A DNA stretch of 64,000 bases from Acinetobacter sp. NIPH 2100 (GTDB taxonomy: Bacteria > Pseudomonadota > Gammaproteobacteria > Pseudomonadales > Moraxellaceae), in NCBI RefSeq assembly GCF_000369805.1, contig NZ_KB850224.1, positions 3,269,021 through 3,333,020 of the forward strand, read 5' to 3'. Below the pieces are notes generated by a model that saw nothing but the letters and a program-made list of their open reading frames with translations, was not told the DNA's origin and ran no database searches. The position numbers and the translations under genes are program-made. Of this stretch, positions 25,226 to 33,857 are shown piece after piece; positions within the stretch are counted from its first letter, which is position 1, and each line of letters starts with the position of its first letter.

Positions 25226-27997
25226 TTATTCACTTTCCAATGCTTGCGCAGTTGGATCAATTAATCTTTGCCATAACTTGCAAACGATCTCGCGGGTATC
25301 GTGCCAATCCGCAGCATTGACTTGCATAGATTGATTTGCAAGCGCTAGACGGTGGCTCTCAGCTCGTTCACGGAGATAAGCGTGTATTAATGCTGTGGCA
25401 TCTTCACTGGATAAGCAGCCTGCTTTAGCAGCATCTTCTAGAATTCTTACATTGTCGGAAAAATGGGCGAGATCTGTATTCGTCCCACTCCATGCAAGCA
25501 CAGCATACTGTGCCATAAATTCGATATCAACGATACCACCTGAGTCCTGTTTTAAATGAAAAATCCCATGTTTTTTTTGCTCAGAAGATGATCCCAAATG
25601 ATCTTTCATCTTTTGGCGCATTTTCAGCACTTCTTCACGCACGTCATTTTCATCACGAACTTGAGTCAGAATTTGGCAACGAATCTGTTCAAATTGCTTG
25701 CATAATCCAGTATCACCGGCAATCGAACGGGCACGCACCAAAGCTTGATGTTCCCACAACCATGCGCTCTTTTGCTGATATTGCTCATAGGCTTTTAAAC
25801 TGGTGACCAACATTCCTGCTTCACCCGAAGGTCGAAGACGTGTATCAATTTCATAGACACGCCCATCTAGGGTTTGTGTAGTCATGAGTGACATAAATTT
25901 TTGTGCCACACGAATCGCGAATTCAGCCCCACTAATACCTTTGCGGCCATCAGTTTCACTTTGTTCTTCAAAAGCGTGGATAAAGACCAAGTCCAAATCT
26001 GAGCCATAACCCAACTCGATGCCACCCAATTTACCATAGGCGATCACTGCGAAGCCTTTGTTATCCAGACTACGCCGCTGCCCATCATTGCCTACAGGAT
26101 AACCATGACGTTCTGCAACTGCCTCATAAGCCAAACGCAGTGTCGCTTGCACACTTACCTCAGCAATATCAGTCAATGCATCTGAGACTTTCATCAACGG
26201 ACTTTCAGCCAACACATCACTGGCAGCAACGGTAAGGACATTGCTCTTTTTAAATAAGCGCAGCACACGCATCTGATCTTCGACTTGATCAATCTCAATC
26301 CGCAGTAATTGCTGACGCAGTGAATCTTCAAGGTCTTTACGTTGTGGCAAGCCAAAATCCATCGACAGGAATTCATCTAAAAGCACTGGATATTGCGCCA
26401 ACTCTTCACAAATCCACGGGCTGACAGTTGCCATCTTGACCAGTCTCTGCAATGCACCGCGACTTTCCATCAGCATCACCAGATAGACCGTACGGCGTAG
26501 TACAGATTCGATTAAAGGCATCAACCGCAACAGAGCCACTTGCGGTTGCTCAGACTGTAAAATCGCCTCAATCAAATGTGGCCAAAATTTCTTTAAGCGT
26601 TCTAAAGCACTGGCTGGGATCTTACGAAGTGCTTGCCCATGCCAAAAGTTTTGAATCAGGTTCTTGGCGTTATCATCCAACACTGCATTGAGTTTTTGCT
26701 CAAGGAGAACAAAATCATCCACAGGCTCAGAAAATTCTTTTTCCTGAATCAACTGTTTAAACTGAACTTTGACCTTATCACGCTTCTGATTCAGCACGGC
26801 TAAGAACGCAGGCCAATCAGCAAAATCAAGCGTATCCAACATCCGTTGTCGAAGTTCTGGTTCGGTTGGCAAGGATTGAGTTTGCTGATCATTCAAAGCC
26901 TGAATCGCGTGCTCAACCCGTCTCAGAAATAAATAAGCATCTTCCAGATCGATTACCGCTTGCTGATCTAATAATTCAGCTTCGCCCAAATGATGCAAAT
27001 TTACCAAGCACTGACGATCTTGCAATTCACGCTTCGATCCGCCATAGATCAACTGGAACACCTGCACGATGAATTCGATTTCACGAATCCCACCTGCACC
27101 CAGTTTAATGTCATCTTCAATATTACGGCGCATGACCTCACGCTCGATCATAGCTTTCATTTCTCGCATGGCTGCGAAAGCGGAATAATCGACATAACGG
27201 CGGAATACAAATGGACGCGACATATCCAGTAATTCTGCACCCGCTTTGCCGCCCGTAATCACCCGCGCCTTAATCCATGCATAGCGTTCCCATTCACGCC
27301 CATGCTGGCTTAAATATTTTTCTAGGCCACTATGGCTAATCGCTAGTGCTGAACCATCCCCCCACGGACGTAAACGCATATCGACACGGAATACAAAACC
27401 ATCTGCGGTAATATGATCAAGCAAATAAATCAGCTTCTGTCCCCACAGAATGCAAAACTGCTGTACATCAATACATTTACGCCCATTGGTTTCGCCCTGT
27501 TCATCAAAGGCGAAAATCAAGTCAATATCGCTGGATAAATTCAGCTCTTGTGCACCGAGCTTACCCATGCCAATCACAATCAGGTCTTGTAATTGCCCAG
27601 AGTAACCAATCGGTTCCCCGTGTTTGGCTAATAAAGGCGGTAATGCAAAGGCTTTGGCTGCACAAATACTGGCATCGGCAAAATCAGACAGTTCACGTGT
27701 CAGCGTCACCACATTGGTCAGTTGATTGGCATCTTGCCAAATCCAGCGGAACATCAACTTGGCACGTAAGATACGTAAGGCTTTCATCCACGCCTGTTCG
27801 TCTGTAACTTCAGCTACAGCCAATTGGACTTTTTGATGGATGGTTTCAGTCGACAACGAGTCAAGAAATTGAGCTTCGGAATAGTCTTGTTCTAATTCTG
27901 TTTTGTATAAATTTAAAACTTGTTCAGCATATTGGCTTGCAACTAAGGTTTTTTGTAGCTGTTGCGCATTCATATAAAAAGGCTCGACTGATGTCAT
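25226..27997 (-). CDS. glnE: Glutamine synthetase adenylyltransferase/deadenylase
   Basis: This 923-residue bifunctional enzyme adds or removes AMP on glutamine synthetase in response to PII protein, controlling nitrogen assimilation. Both nucleotidyltransferase halves are visible: the N-terminal half has GMGKLGAQELNLSSDIDLIF at about 145-164, the C-terminal half AYGKLGGIELGYGSDLDLVF near 655-674. The two metal-binding DxD motifs (DIDL, DLDL) are intact. The start at 27997 gives MTSVEPFYMNAQQ; the Met at codon 9 is an alternative. It is read before ilvE. Confidence 0.96.
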   Translation of the reverse strand: MTSVEPFYMNAQQLQKTLVASQYAEQVLNLYKTELEQDYSEAQFLDSLSTETIHQKVQLAVAEVTDEQAWMKALRILRAKLMFRWIWQDANQLTNVVTLTRELSDFADASICAAKAFALPPLLAKHGEPIGYSGQLQDLIVIGMGKLGAQELNLSSDIDLIFAFDEQGETNGRKCIDVQQFCILWGQKLIYLLDHITADGFVFRVDMRLRPWGDGSALAISHSGLEKYLSQHGREWERYAWIKARVITGGKAGAELLDMSRPFVFRRYVDYSAFAAMREMKAMIEREVMRRNIEDDIKLGAGGIREIEFIVQVFQLIYGGSKRELQDRQCLVNLHHLGEAELLDQQAVIDLEDAYLFLRRVEHAIQALNDQQTQSLPTEPELRQRMLDTLDFADWPAFLAVLNQKRDKVKVQFKQLIQEKEFSEPVDDFVLLEQKLNAVLDDNAKNLIQNFWHGQALRKIPASALERLKKFWPHLIEAILQSEQPQVALLRLMPLIESVLRRTVYLVMLMESRGALQRLVKMATVSPWICEELAQYPVLLDEFLSMDFGLPQRKDLEDSLRQQLLRIEIDQVEDQMRVLRLFKKSNVLTVAASDVLAESPLMKVSDALTDIAEVSVQATLRLAYEAVAERHGYPVGNDGQRRSLDNKGFAVIAYGKLGGIELGYGSDLDLVFIHAFEEQSETDGRKGISGAEFAIRVAQKFMSLMTTQTLDGRVYEIDTRLRPSGEAGMLVTSLKAYEQYQQKSAWLWEHQALVRARSIAGDTGLCKQFEQIRCQILTQVRDENDVREEVLKMRQKMKDHLGSSSEQKKHGIFHLKQDSGGIVDIEFMAQYAVLAWSGTNTDLAHFSDNVRILEDAAKAGCLSSEDATALIHAYLRERAESHRLALANQSMQVNAADWHDTREIVCKLWQRLIDPTAQALESE

Positions 27998-28045
27998 GTC
28001 ATCTTGGTTAGTTATATCAGTTACAAGCTTATCTTTAAAATCTCT

Positions 28046-29317
28046 TTAGACTAATTTCGCTTTAGTTTTTTGTTGATCGGTACACAAATCAACCTGTTCA
28101 CGTTCAATCGGCAGCAATACGGTAAAGATCGTACCTTCACCCTCATTGGAACTGACATTGATTTCACCCAAATTCATTTCCACAAAGCGTTTACATAAAC
28201 TTAAACCTAAACCCGCGCCCTTCTCGCCTGCCGTACCTTTATAGCTCATGGTGATGCGCGGCTGAAACAGATCTTTGATTTGTTCCTGGGTCATACCTAA
28301 GCCAGTATCTTTGACATAGATTTCGACATAGGTGCCTTTGTGTTGTGCTTGGATATAGACCTTACCCGTACCATCGACATCGGTAAATTTCAGTGCATTG
28401 GAGACTAAGTTCTGAATCACCGAGGTGATCATATTCATATCGGCATAGACTTTTAGATTTTCATCTACTTCATTAATCAGTTGAATATTCTTCTTGATTG
28501 CCAAGGTTTTAAGAATATCGGTCACAATACTGGTGATTTGACGTAACTTGAAATTAATCGGGTGATAGACAAAGCGCCCACCTTCTGCCATCGACCAATT
28601 CAATAAACTTTCCAATAAGTTATAGGTCGATTGCGAAGTGTCGTAGAGATAGTCCGCAATATTTTGAATACTGGATTCATCTAAGGTTTCACGTTCTTTG
28701 GCTAAGATTTCAGAGAAACCTAATAGACCATGAAATGGTGCACGTAAGTCATGTGAAATAATGGAAAAAAATTTGGTTTTACTAAAATTCAGTGCGGATT
28801 CTTGTTCGTATAATTCTTTCAGCTCGTCATGGTTAAACTTCAATTCCAGTTGCTGCATGAAGTTGCTGCAATGTTCTTGGAGAAGTTGTTTTTGTAATTC
28901 ATTAAAACCTTGAGCAGCTTCATCAAAAAGAATGATATACCCAAGTGAGGTTTGATCTGGATGTCTGAGATGTAAAGCGATCGCAGTTTGGATTTTCTTT
29001 TTCAATGGTGCAAGAAATGCTAATAGTGTTTGGTATTGCGGATGATCGCTATCGACCAGATCACCATTGACGAATAGGGTATTTAAACTTTTGGTAACTT
29101 TTGCAGAATCAATCGCTTTGAGTTTTTCAGGACAACGGTGCCACAGATAGGGTTCTTGGTGAAATGACAGTAATGCGGTACTGGCTTGCATCAATTTTCG
29201 GTTAAACTGTAAAAATTGCTCAAGCAGGTTCTGCTCTGAAGTTAGCCCCAAAGAAAGAGAGATTTTACAAGCACTTAACTTTTCAGCTTGCTGTAGTTCT
29301 AATAATTGAATCGTCAT
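28046..29317 (-). CDS. Orphan GAF-domain sensor histidine kinase
   Basis: A GAGAGGCGGGA ribosome-binding site places the start at 29317 (423 residues) rather than 29398. There is no membrane helix. Residues 1-170 look like a GAF sensor domain (LGYIILFDE... ending in a helix MQQLELKF). A HisKA domain follows with phospho-acceptor His189 (SIISHDLRAPFHG), then a HATPase_c domain with NLVSNALKF, DTGLGM and GAGLGLSLCK. It would be cytoplasmic, sensing an internal signal. No response regulator gene lies nearby, so the partner is encoded elsewhere. Its stop is 48 bases before the glnE start. Confidence 0.85.
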   Translation of the reverse strand: MTIQLLELQQAEKLSACKISLSLGLTSEQNLLEQFLQFNRKLMQASTALLSFHQEPYLWHRCPEKLKAIDSAKVTKSLNTLFVNGDLVDSDHPQYQTLLAFLAPLKKKIQTAIALHLRHPDQTSLGYIILFDEAAQGFNELQKQLLQEHCSNFMQQLELKFNHDELKELYEQESALNFSKTKFFSIISHDLRAPFHGLLGFSEILAKERETLDESSIQNIADYLYDTSQSTYNLLESLLNWSMAEGGRFVYHPINFKLRQITSIVTDILKTLAIKKNIQLINEVDENLKVYADMNMITSVIQNLVSNALKFTDVDGTGKVYIQAQHKGTYVEIYVKDTGLGMTQEQIKDLFQPRITMSYKGTAGEKGAGLGLSLCKRFVEMNLGEINVSSNEGEGTIFTVLLPIEREQVDLCTDQQKTKAKLV

Positions 29318-29493
29318 TCCCGCCTCTCGAATATTATCGTTATACGGTTCTTTACGTTTTATAAAAAAAATGTGAAAACTATCACTTAGTATTAACAAAC
29401 TTTAACAGAAAAGGCAATTGTTGATTCAATCAATTCGCAACAAAACGTGAAATTTCATTAAATTTTAACTTAGATCAAATCCCAATAGATAAG

Positions 29494-30120
29494 CTAATCT
29501 CTAGGTACATGCTGTACTTTTAAATCATCATAAATCTCAATCAATGCATCCACACTTAGAAATAGCAATCCAGAAATAATAGCTACGAACATTCCAATAA
29601 CAACTGTAATCACAGTTCCTATTAAAAGAACCCAAGCATCAACTTGAAATGTTGCTAAGCCCAATTGGTTCATTAAAAAAACCAATACGTTATTTGACTC
29701 AATAATTACCATGGCTAAAAGATAGCATCCAGCCAAGACCCATCTTTTCTTTTTATAACTCTGTTTTGAAGATTTTACCTTTAAAACTATTTTTCCATCA
29801 TCCAAAGTTGTATCTACCATATGACGGGCAGTGATCAGCTTCTTGATCATGATGAAAAATCTTTGGGGATATTCTTTAATTACATAGTCTACTTCAAGAT
29901 GACTCACCTTTTCAGAACATACTAATGCCTGTGCAGCACAATCTTTTTCGATCTTTTCTTTATCTTGTTCATAATAATGATCAATATATTCAGTTACAGC
30001 CGTTAATCTCTCTAAATAGAATTTTCTACGATGAGTAAATCTTTTCGTTTTATCCAACCAAACAAACAGTGGCACGATAGCCAAGAATACTGGTAATGCT
30101 TTTATTATTGAATCTAACAC
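29494..30120 (-). CDS. Uncharacterised membrane protein, three helices
   Basis: The 208-residue protein has a hydrophobic N-terminus (about 5-22), a charged middle part (25-125) and two more helices (about 127-150 and 160-190). I do not recognise a domain. It is the outermost gene on the left of the AT-rich island and has a similar composition. It could be part of the island or a remnant of the neighbouring chromosome. A start at 30120 follows GGGGGGAGA on the minus strand, a strong ribosome-binding site. Confidence 0.6.
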   Translation of the reverse strand: MLDSIIKALPVFLAIVPLFVWLDKTKRFTHRRKFYLERLTAVTEYIDHYYEQDKEKIEKDCAAQALVCSEKVSHLEVDYVIKEYPQRFFIMIKKLITARHMVDTTLDDGKIVLKVKSSKQSYKKKRWVLAGCYLLAMVIIESNNVLVFLMNQLGLATFQVDAWVLLIGTVITVVIGMFVAIISGLLFLSVDALIEIYDDLKVQHVPRD

Positions 30121-30474
30121 GTCTCCCCCCCTTGATAAATTGAACCGCTAATACTAACTGAGAAATATATCTAACTTATAGATTTATAAATTTTAAAAAC
30201 AAAATATTTAAAATCAAATTGGAATTTTTGAATCTTGGTTCACAGGCCAGATTAACCAAAAACTATCATTCCCTTAATTCACAAGCAGTTCTTTACTTAA
30301 AACTTCAACGCCATCACCCCCAAGTCGTATACTATTTTTAGATCTATTTGGTATCTCATCAACGATAATTAAGCAATATTATCAAGCGTTAAGGTTATTG
30401 GTTACATATTACATATTTTTTAGTTTGATTTATTTTTGCTACTATTCTGCCGAAAATTAAAATAGGAAAAAATA
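30121..30474. other. AT-rich intergenic region at the left end of the PAAR island
   Basis: These 354 bases hold no convincing gene. Positions 30227-30239 repeat exactly the 13 bases at the 3' end of the tRNA-Leu gene at 34991-35003 (see findings). The right part must carry the promoter for the PAAR operon. The base composition is much more AT-rich than queA or glnE. Confidence 0.6.
30227..30239. repeat. Possible att-like direct repeat, left copy
   Basis: TTTGAATCTTGGT is identical to 34991-35003, which covers the discriminator base and CCA end of tRNA-Leu plus the next nine bases. The pair brackets the PAAR island. Confidence 0.45.
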
Positions 30475-30906
30475 ATGAAAGATCGTATGTTTTTACATGA
30501 GCTTTCTATTGAGCAATTAGAAACACTTTCAGAAAGTGAGATTCAAGAGATTTATAATAATATTGAACAAGCCTATTGGAATAACAAACCTCATACCATC
30601 TATTACGTCGCTACACATGGTGCTAAATCTCGAAATGACGGTTTAGTCAATGCATCTTCTCATGCCGTAAAAGTTGCTGGTTTATCCCTTGCTCGTGTTG
30701 GTGATGAAGTCATTTATGCAGATGGCACAACTTCTAAAATAATTTCTGGTGCAGGTACTGCATGTGTTGTGGATGGCTCGCCAGCAGCTCTAATAGGTAG
30801 TCGTTTAGAGAATGGGGATGAAATTGTTGAAAGCCCAAATACGACTATTGCTATTAGAATTTACAAGGATCAACCAATACCTGAAAACTTTTTGAGTCAT
30901 GGTTAA
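30475..30906 (+). CDS. PAAR-domain type VI secretion spike protein, 1
   Basis: The 143-residue protein has an N-terminal charged helix (about 1-35) and a PAAR-type domain from about 45 to 135, with HGAKSRNDGLV, LARVGDEVIYADGT and IGSRLENGDEIVESP. PAAR proteins form the sharp tip of the type VI secretion spike on VgrG and carry effectors. A GGA-containing site lies upstream. It is read with the next PAAR gene (17 bases apart). No VgrG, Hcp or other T6SS component is in the window, so it would be delivered by machinery elsewhere. Confidence 0.75.
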   Translation: MKDRMFLHELSIEQLETLSESEIQEIYNNIEQAYWNNKPHTIYYVATHGAKSRNDGLVNASSHAVKVAGLSLARVGDEVIYADGTTSKIISGAGTACVVDGSPAALIGSRLENGDEIVESPNTTIAIRIYKDQPIPENFLSHG

Positions 30907-30923
30907 TTTTTTAGGAGTAAATC

Positions 30924-31460
30924 ATGGCTAAAGGTTTTGCAATCCATAATGCAATCACGAATCATGGTGGGATCATTCCAGCTACTCAAATGCAAAGTTC
31001 TCAAATGGGAAATTTATTTGTCCGTGCTGGAGATGGGCATTTTTGTCCTAAATGTAAATGTTGGTCAACGGTAATAAAAAGCCATGATCATGTGATTTTT
31101 GATGGTAAGCCCGTGGCTTATGTCGGTGATAAATTAACATGTGGGGCGACAATTCAACCACAACAGTCACATGTTGTTGGTGAGAGTGGTAGCCCTTATT
31201 CAAACAAGGAAAATCAATCTTCTTCTACCAATGAAAAGTTTGATGAACAGCTTCAATTAGCTGATGACTCCAGTATCAACAGTCTTTTCAAATATATTGG
31301 TTACAAACTTCAAGTTGGTAACCAATTACATGAAGGTCTTTTAGATAGCGAAGGTAAAACTCAACGAGTCACTTCAGAAAAAGCAGAAGAAATAACCAAT
31401 ATAGAGTTTTTCTTTAAAGAAAAAATTCCTTATTTTTATGAATTGGATCAGGACAAGTAG
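30924..31460 (+). CDS. PAAR-like domain protein with C-terminal extension, 2
   Basis: Residues 1-95 form a PAAR-like domain (HGGIIPATQMQSSQMG, DGHFCPKCKCW, DHVIFDGKPVAYVGDKL, CGATI), with Cys residues that could bind metal at the spike tip. Residues 100-178 are a non-PAAR extension. Its stop lies just before the GTG start of the metallopeptidase gene, and an upstream ATG would even overlap it by 23 bases, so the adaptor and toxin look like a split PAAR-effector. I infer that the extension binds or feeds the toxin into the spike. Confidence 0.75.
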   Translation: MAKGFAIHNAITNHGGIIPATQMQSSQMGNLFVRAGDGHFCPKCKCWSTVIKSHDHVIFDGKPVAYVGDKLTCGATIQPQQSHVVGESGSPYSNKENQSSSTNEKFDEQLQLADDSSINSLFKYIGYKLQVGNQLHEGLLDSEGKTQRVTSEKAEEITNIEFFFKEKIPYFYELDQDK

Positions 31461-31461
31461 T

Positions 31462-32097
31462 GTGGGTATTAATATAAAAGCATCAACCAATAGTGTTGAA
31501 AATAGTGTGAAGAGAGTAATAACATTGCCTTCACGTAATCTAACGTCTGGTGAAATAGCTTTATCTAAGCTTATTTTTAAAGATAGTATTGATTATTCTA
31601 AAGTTAAGATTTTTACTGGTGACTATTTACCTAATCAAGACCCAACAACTTTCGTAACGCCTAACGGTAATATTTATGCTCCTAGAGAAATTTATTTACC
31701 AGACTATAGTGCTGCAACGACTGATTTTAAAAAAGTTTTTTTACATGAAATGGGTCATGTATGGCAATATCAATCAGATGTAAATGTATTAGTGGTGGCA
31801 GGCTCAATCCATGCATGTGCTTATTTCACTAAGAAAGATCCTTATCTATACGATATACATGAACTTAAAAAATATAAATCAGAAATCATGCCAAATTTAG
31901 TTGAACATTTACCTAAAAAATTATTGGATTACAACTTAGAATCTCAAGCAGAGATTTTAGCTGATTATTGGTTGATCAAACATACCAACAAACAGGTTCA
32001 GTATATGAAAATAGAAAATATAAAGACTAATATTAAAGGTGCTTGGTCGAGTATAGTTCAAATTTACGAAGATAAAGTTAGACAAGTTATTCCATAA
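31462..32097 (+). CDS. Putative T6SS metallopeptidase effector (HExxH)
   Basis: The protein has the zinc-protease motif HEMGH (followed by VWQYQ), about residue 95-99 from the GTG at 31462, and a downstream ESQAEILADYW stretch with a plausible third ligand. An ATG at 31438 opens the same frame but lacks a ribosome-binding site; AGGACA lies before the GTG. Similar HEMGHVWQ proteins are known as toxins next to PAAR, VgrG and Rhs genes. No signal peptide. It follows two PAAR genes and precedes small exported proteins, typical of a toxin with immunity partners. The target is unknown. Confidence 0.7.
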   Translation: MGINIKASTNSVENSVKRVITLPSRNLTSGEIALSKLIFKDSIDYSKVKIFTGDYLPNQDPTTFVTPNGNIYAPREIYLPDYSAATTDFKKVFLHEMGHVWQYQSDVNVLVVAGSIHACAYFTKKDPYLYDIHELKKYKSEIMPNLVEHLPKKLLDYNLESQAEILADYWLIKHTNKQVQYMKIENIKTNIKGAWSSIVQIYEDKVRQVIP

Positions 32098-32110
32098 CAA
32101 GGATTCTGAT

Positions 32111-32554
32111 ATGAAACCATTTAATACACTGCTTATTTCATTTATCTCATTTCTAGTTATTGGATGTACAAATCATAACAGTGTAAAAACTGATATTGTT
32201 GTTTCTAGCAACCGAGGAAATCTTCACTTTTCATTTCCTAAAGATAAAAAGGTTTTGGTTTATCATTATGAAATTAATGATTATGAAAATTTTGAATCAG
32301 ATGGTATAACTTATAAAAGATTATTTATTTCCAAAGAAATTAACAAAGAAATGAAAGAGATTATTTTCGAGAACTACAAGTCAAATAAAATTGTAGAAAA
32401 TCATGCTTACTATATGTTGTTAGGTGAACAAGGGTTAAATAAAACTGGTGTTGGATTCACCACAGTAGGTTTTTGTTTATATAAAGATAAAATTCTTACG
32501 AAGCAAAAAAGCGAGAACACTCCTACATTTATTCAGAAATGCCATGATCTATGA
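32111..32554 (+). CDS. Lipoprotein of the A family, candidate immunity protein A1
   Basis: The 147-residue protein begins with a lipoprotein signal ending in a lipobox (VIGC, Cys19), so it would be anchored to a membrane facing the periplasm. It shows an FSFP strand, a SNKIVENHAYYML stretch and a terminal FCLYKDKILTKQK...QKCHDL pattern. The same pattern recurs in the proteins at 33272 and 33858, making three diverged paralogues. It starts 13 bases after the metallopeptidase, the usual place for its cognate immunity gene. That assignment is positional inference. Confidence 0.65.
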   Translation: MKPFNTLLISFISFLVIGCTNHNSVKTDIVVSSNRGNLHFSFPKDKKVLVYHYEINDYENFESDGITYKRLFISKEINKEMKEIIFENYKSNKIVENHAYYMLLGEQGLNKTGVGFTTVGFCLYKDKILTKQKSENTPTFIQKCHDL

Positions 32555-32691
32555 GACTCTAAATAGTACTGTGTAAGTGCTCAAACTAAGTCCCAATGCT
32601 GTTGAGATTAAAACAAAGCTATTTACCATGAATTAAAAAGTATGAATAGCTTTAAGTAAGACAATATAGCTAATCAACGAGATAAAATTTA

Positions 32692-33177
32692 ATGAAATTA
32701 TTTTATCTATTACTTCTTCTTAGTAGTACTGCCAGTGCATCTCCAAATTCCACATTATATGTAAAAATTAAAGACAATGATGTATGTGTATTTACAAAAG
32801 TAGGCTATGACAAAGCATATGAGAATCAGACCTTAATTTATATAGGCAAAGTAGATGGAATTAATGCCTTTCATTCTTCATATTCAGAAACTTATTTGAA
32901 TCTTAAAACGCCTATTACTGAAAAAAACTGTATTAAAATTAAATCTTCTGAATTTAAAGAGCCTCTTACATATGATGTTGTCCTTGAAACAGGCCGATCA
33001 TATGCGCAAAGCATTTGCGTAAGTAGGACCAGTGAAGGTAAAACTGTATTATTAGAAGCTAAAGCAGACCTTGATAAAGGTATATATTGTGGTACTAACC
33101 AATATGATTACTCTAGTAATAGCCTTTGGAAAATGTTAAAAAATATCTATTATTGGTTCGTCAGCTTATTAAATTAG
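32692..33177 (+). CDS. Exported protein of the B family, candidate immunity protein B1
   Basis: The 161-residue precursor has a short type I signal peptide (MKLFYLLLLLSSTASAS) and a mature domain of beta character with two pairs of Cys (VCVF, NCIKI, ICV, YCGT). Its C-terminus (WKMLKNIYYWFVSLLN) is hydrophobic. It resembles small periplasmic proteins with the mostly-lipoprotein domain annotated as putative T6SS immunity proteins, but without the lipobox Cys; I am not sure of that match. It is about 70% identical by hand count to the protein at 34375. Confidence 0.6.
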   Translation: MKLFYLLLLLSSTASASPNSTLYVKIKDNDVCVFTKVGYDKAYENQTLIYIGKVDGINAFHSSYSETYLNLKTPITEKNCIKIKSSEFKEPLTYDVVLETGRSYAQSICVSRTSEGKTVLLEAKADLDKGIYCGTNQYDYSSNSLWKMLKNIYYWFVSLLN

Positions 33178-33194
33178 CCTATCTTAAAAATTAA

Positions 33195-33269
33195 TTAAGC
33201 ATAGTTCAGCGGTTAAAAGATACGTTTGCCGCTCATGAAGGAAAATTAAAGAAGCAATTAAGAAAATAA
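33195..33269 (+). pseudogene. Short open stretch, possible toxin C-terminal remnant
   Basis: Between B1 and A2 a 24-codon open stretch ends in TAA. It reads LSIVQRLKDTFAAHEGK and then KLKKQLRK-like residues. It shares SIVQ and a charged tail with the end of the metallopeptidase (SSIVQIYEDK). No start codon is present. A 24-codon stretch can easily be open by chance, so this is only a weak suggestion. Confidence 0.25.
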
Positions 33270-33271
33270 AT

Positions 33272-33721
33272 ATGAAAGAGAAAAAACTAGTTGGCTACAC
33301 CTTAATAGCCTTGCTCTTAATTTATATCATTTTTGTTTTAGATAAACATGAAGAATTTAGGATAACTTTAGTTAATGATGATTTAACCATTGAGTTCCCC
33401 AATGAAATATTTGTCAAACACTATGCAATTAAAGATTTTGAAAAAAACATCTCATCAAATGCAACTGAGATATCTGAGTATAAAACAATATTGGAAAAAT
33501 CATATTATAAGAAAGTTGATCATATTAGCATAAGTAATATTTACAACTATAGTATTAGATCAAACCATGCTTATTTTTATGTTATGACACAAGAGAATGA
33601 CAAAGAATTGAATGCAAGACTAAATTCCATAGGTTTTTGCTTAAAAAACAATTATGTATTAATGCAAAAAAGTAGAGAAAAAGATTCAGACTTCATAACA
33701 AAGTGTCATGATCAAAGTTAA
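33272..33721 (+). CDS. A-family membrane-anchored protein A2
   Basis: The 149-residue protein has one N-terminal helix (about 7-23) without a lipobox, then a periplasmic domain with the A-family pattern: IEFPNEIFVKHYAI, NHAYFYVM and FCLKNNYVLMQKS...ITKCHDQ. It is a paralogue of A1 (32111) and A3 (33858). Unlike A1 it would be held in the inner membrane by a signal anchor. There is no toxin gene directly before it, so it may be an orphan immunity protein against toxins of related strains. Confidence 0.6.
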   Translation: MKEKKLVGYTLIALLLIYIIFVLDKHEEFRITLVNDDLTIEFPNEIFVKHYAIKDFEKNISSNATEISEYKTILEKSYYKKVDHISISNIYNYSIRSNHAYFYVMTQENDKELNARLNSIGFCLKNNYVLMQKSREKDSDFITKCHDQS

Positions 33722-33736
33722 AAAAGCAATCATAGT

Positions 33737-33838
33737 ATGATCTATATGCTTGAACGAAACAGAAAAAATACAGAGGGAAGAAGCAAAGAGGAAGTTCTTT
33801 CCATGTATGAAGAAAAGATTAGACAAGTAATAAACTAA
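33737..33838 (+). pseudogene. Toxin C-terminal remnant (scar)
   Basis: A 33-codon reading frame from ATG 33737 ends in SMYEEKIRQVIN and a stop. The metallopeptidase at 31462-32097 ends in QIYEDKVRQVIP. The match lies exactly at both C-termini and in the same position relative to the next A-family gene (the stop comes 19 bases before A3; the toxin stop 13 bases before A1). I read this as the tail of a lost toxin copy, left by duplication or allele exchange. It could in principle be a tiny gene, but it has no upstream domain. Confidence 0.6.
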
Positions 33839-33857
33839 TTATCTACGTGAGAAACTA

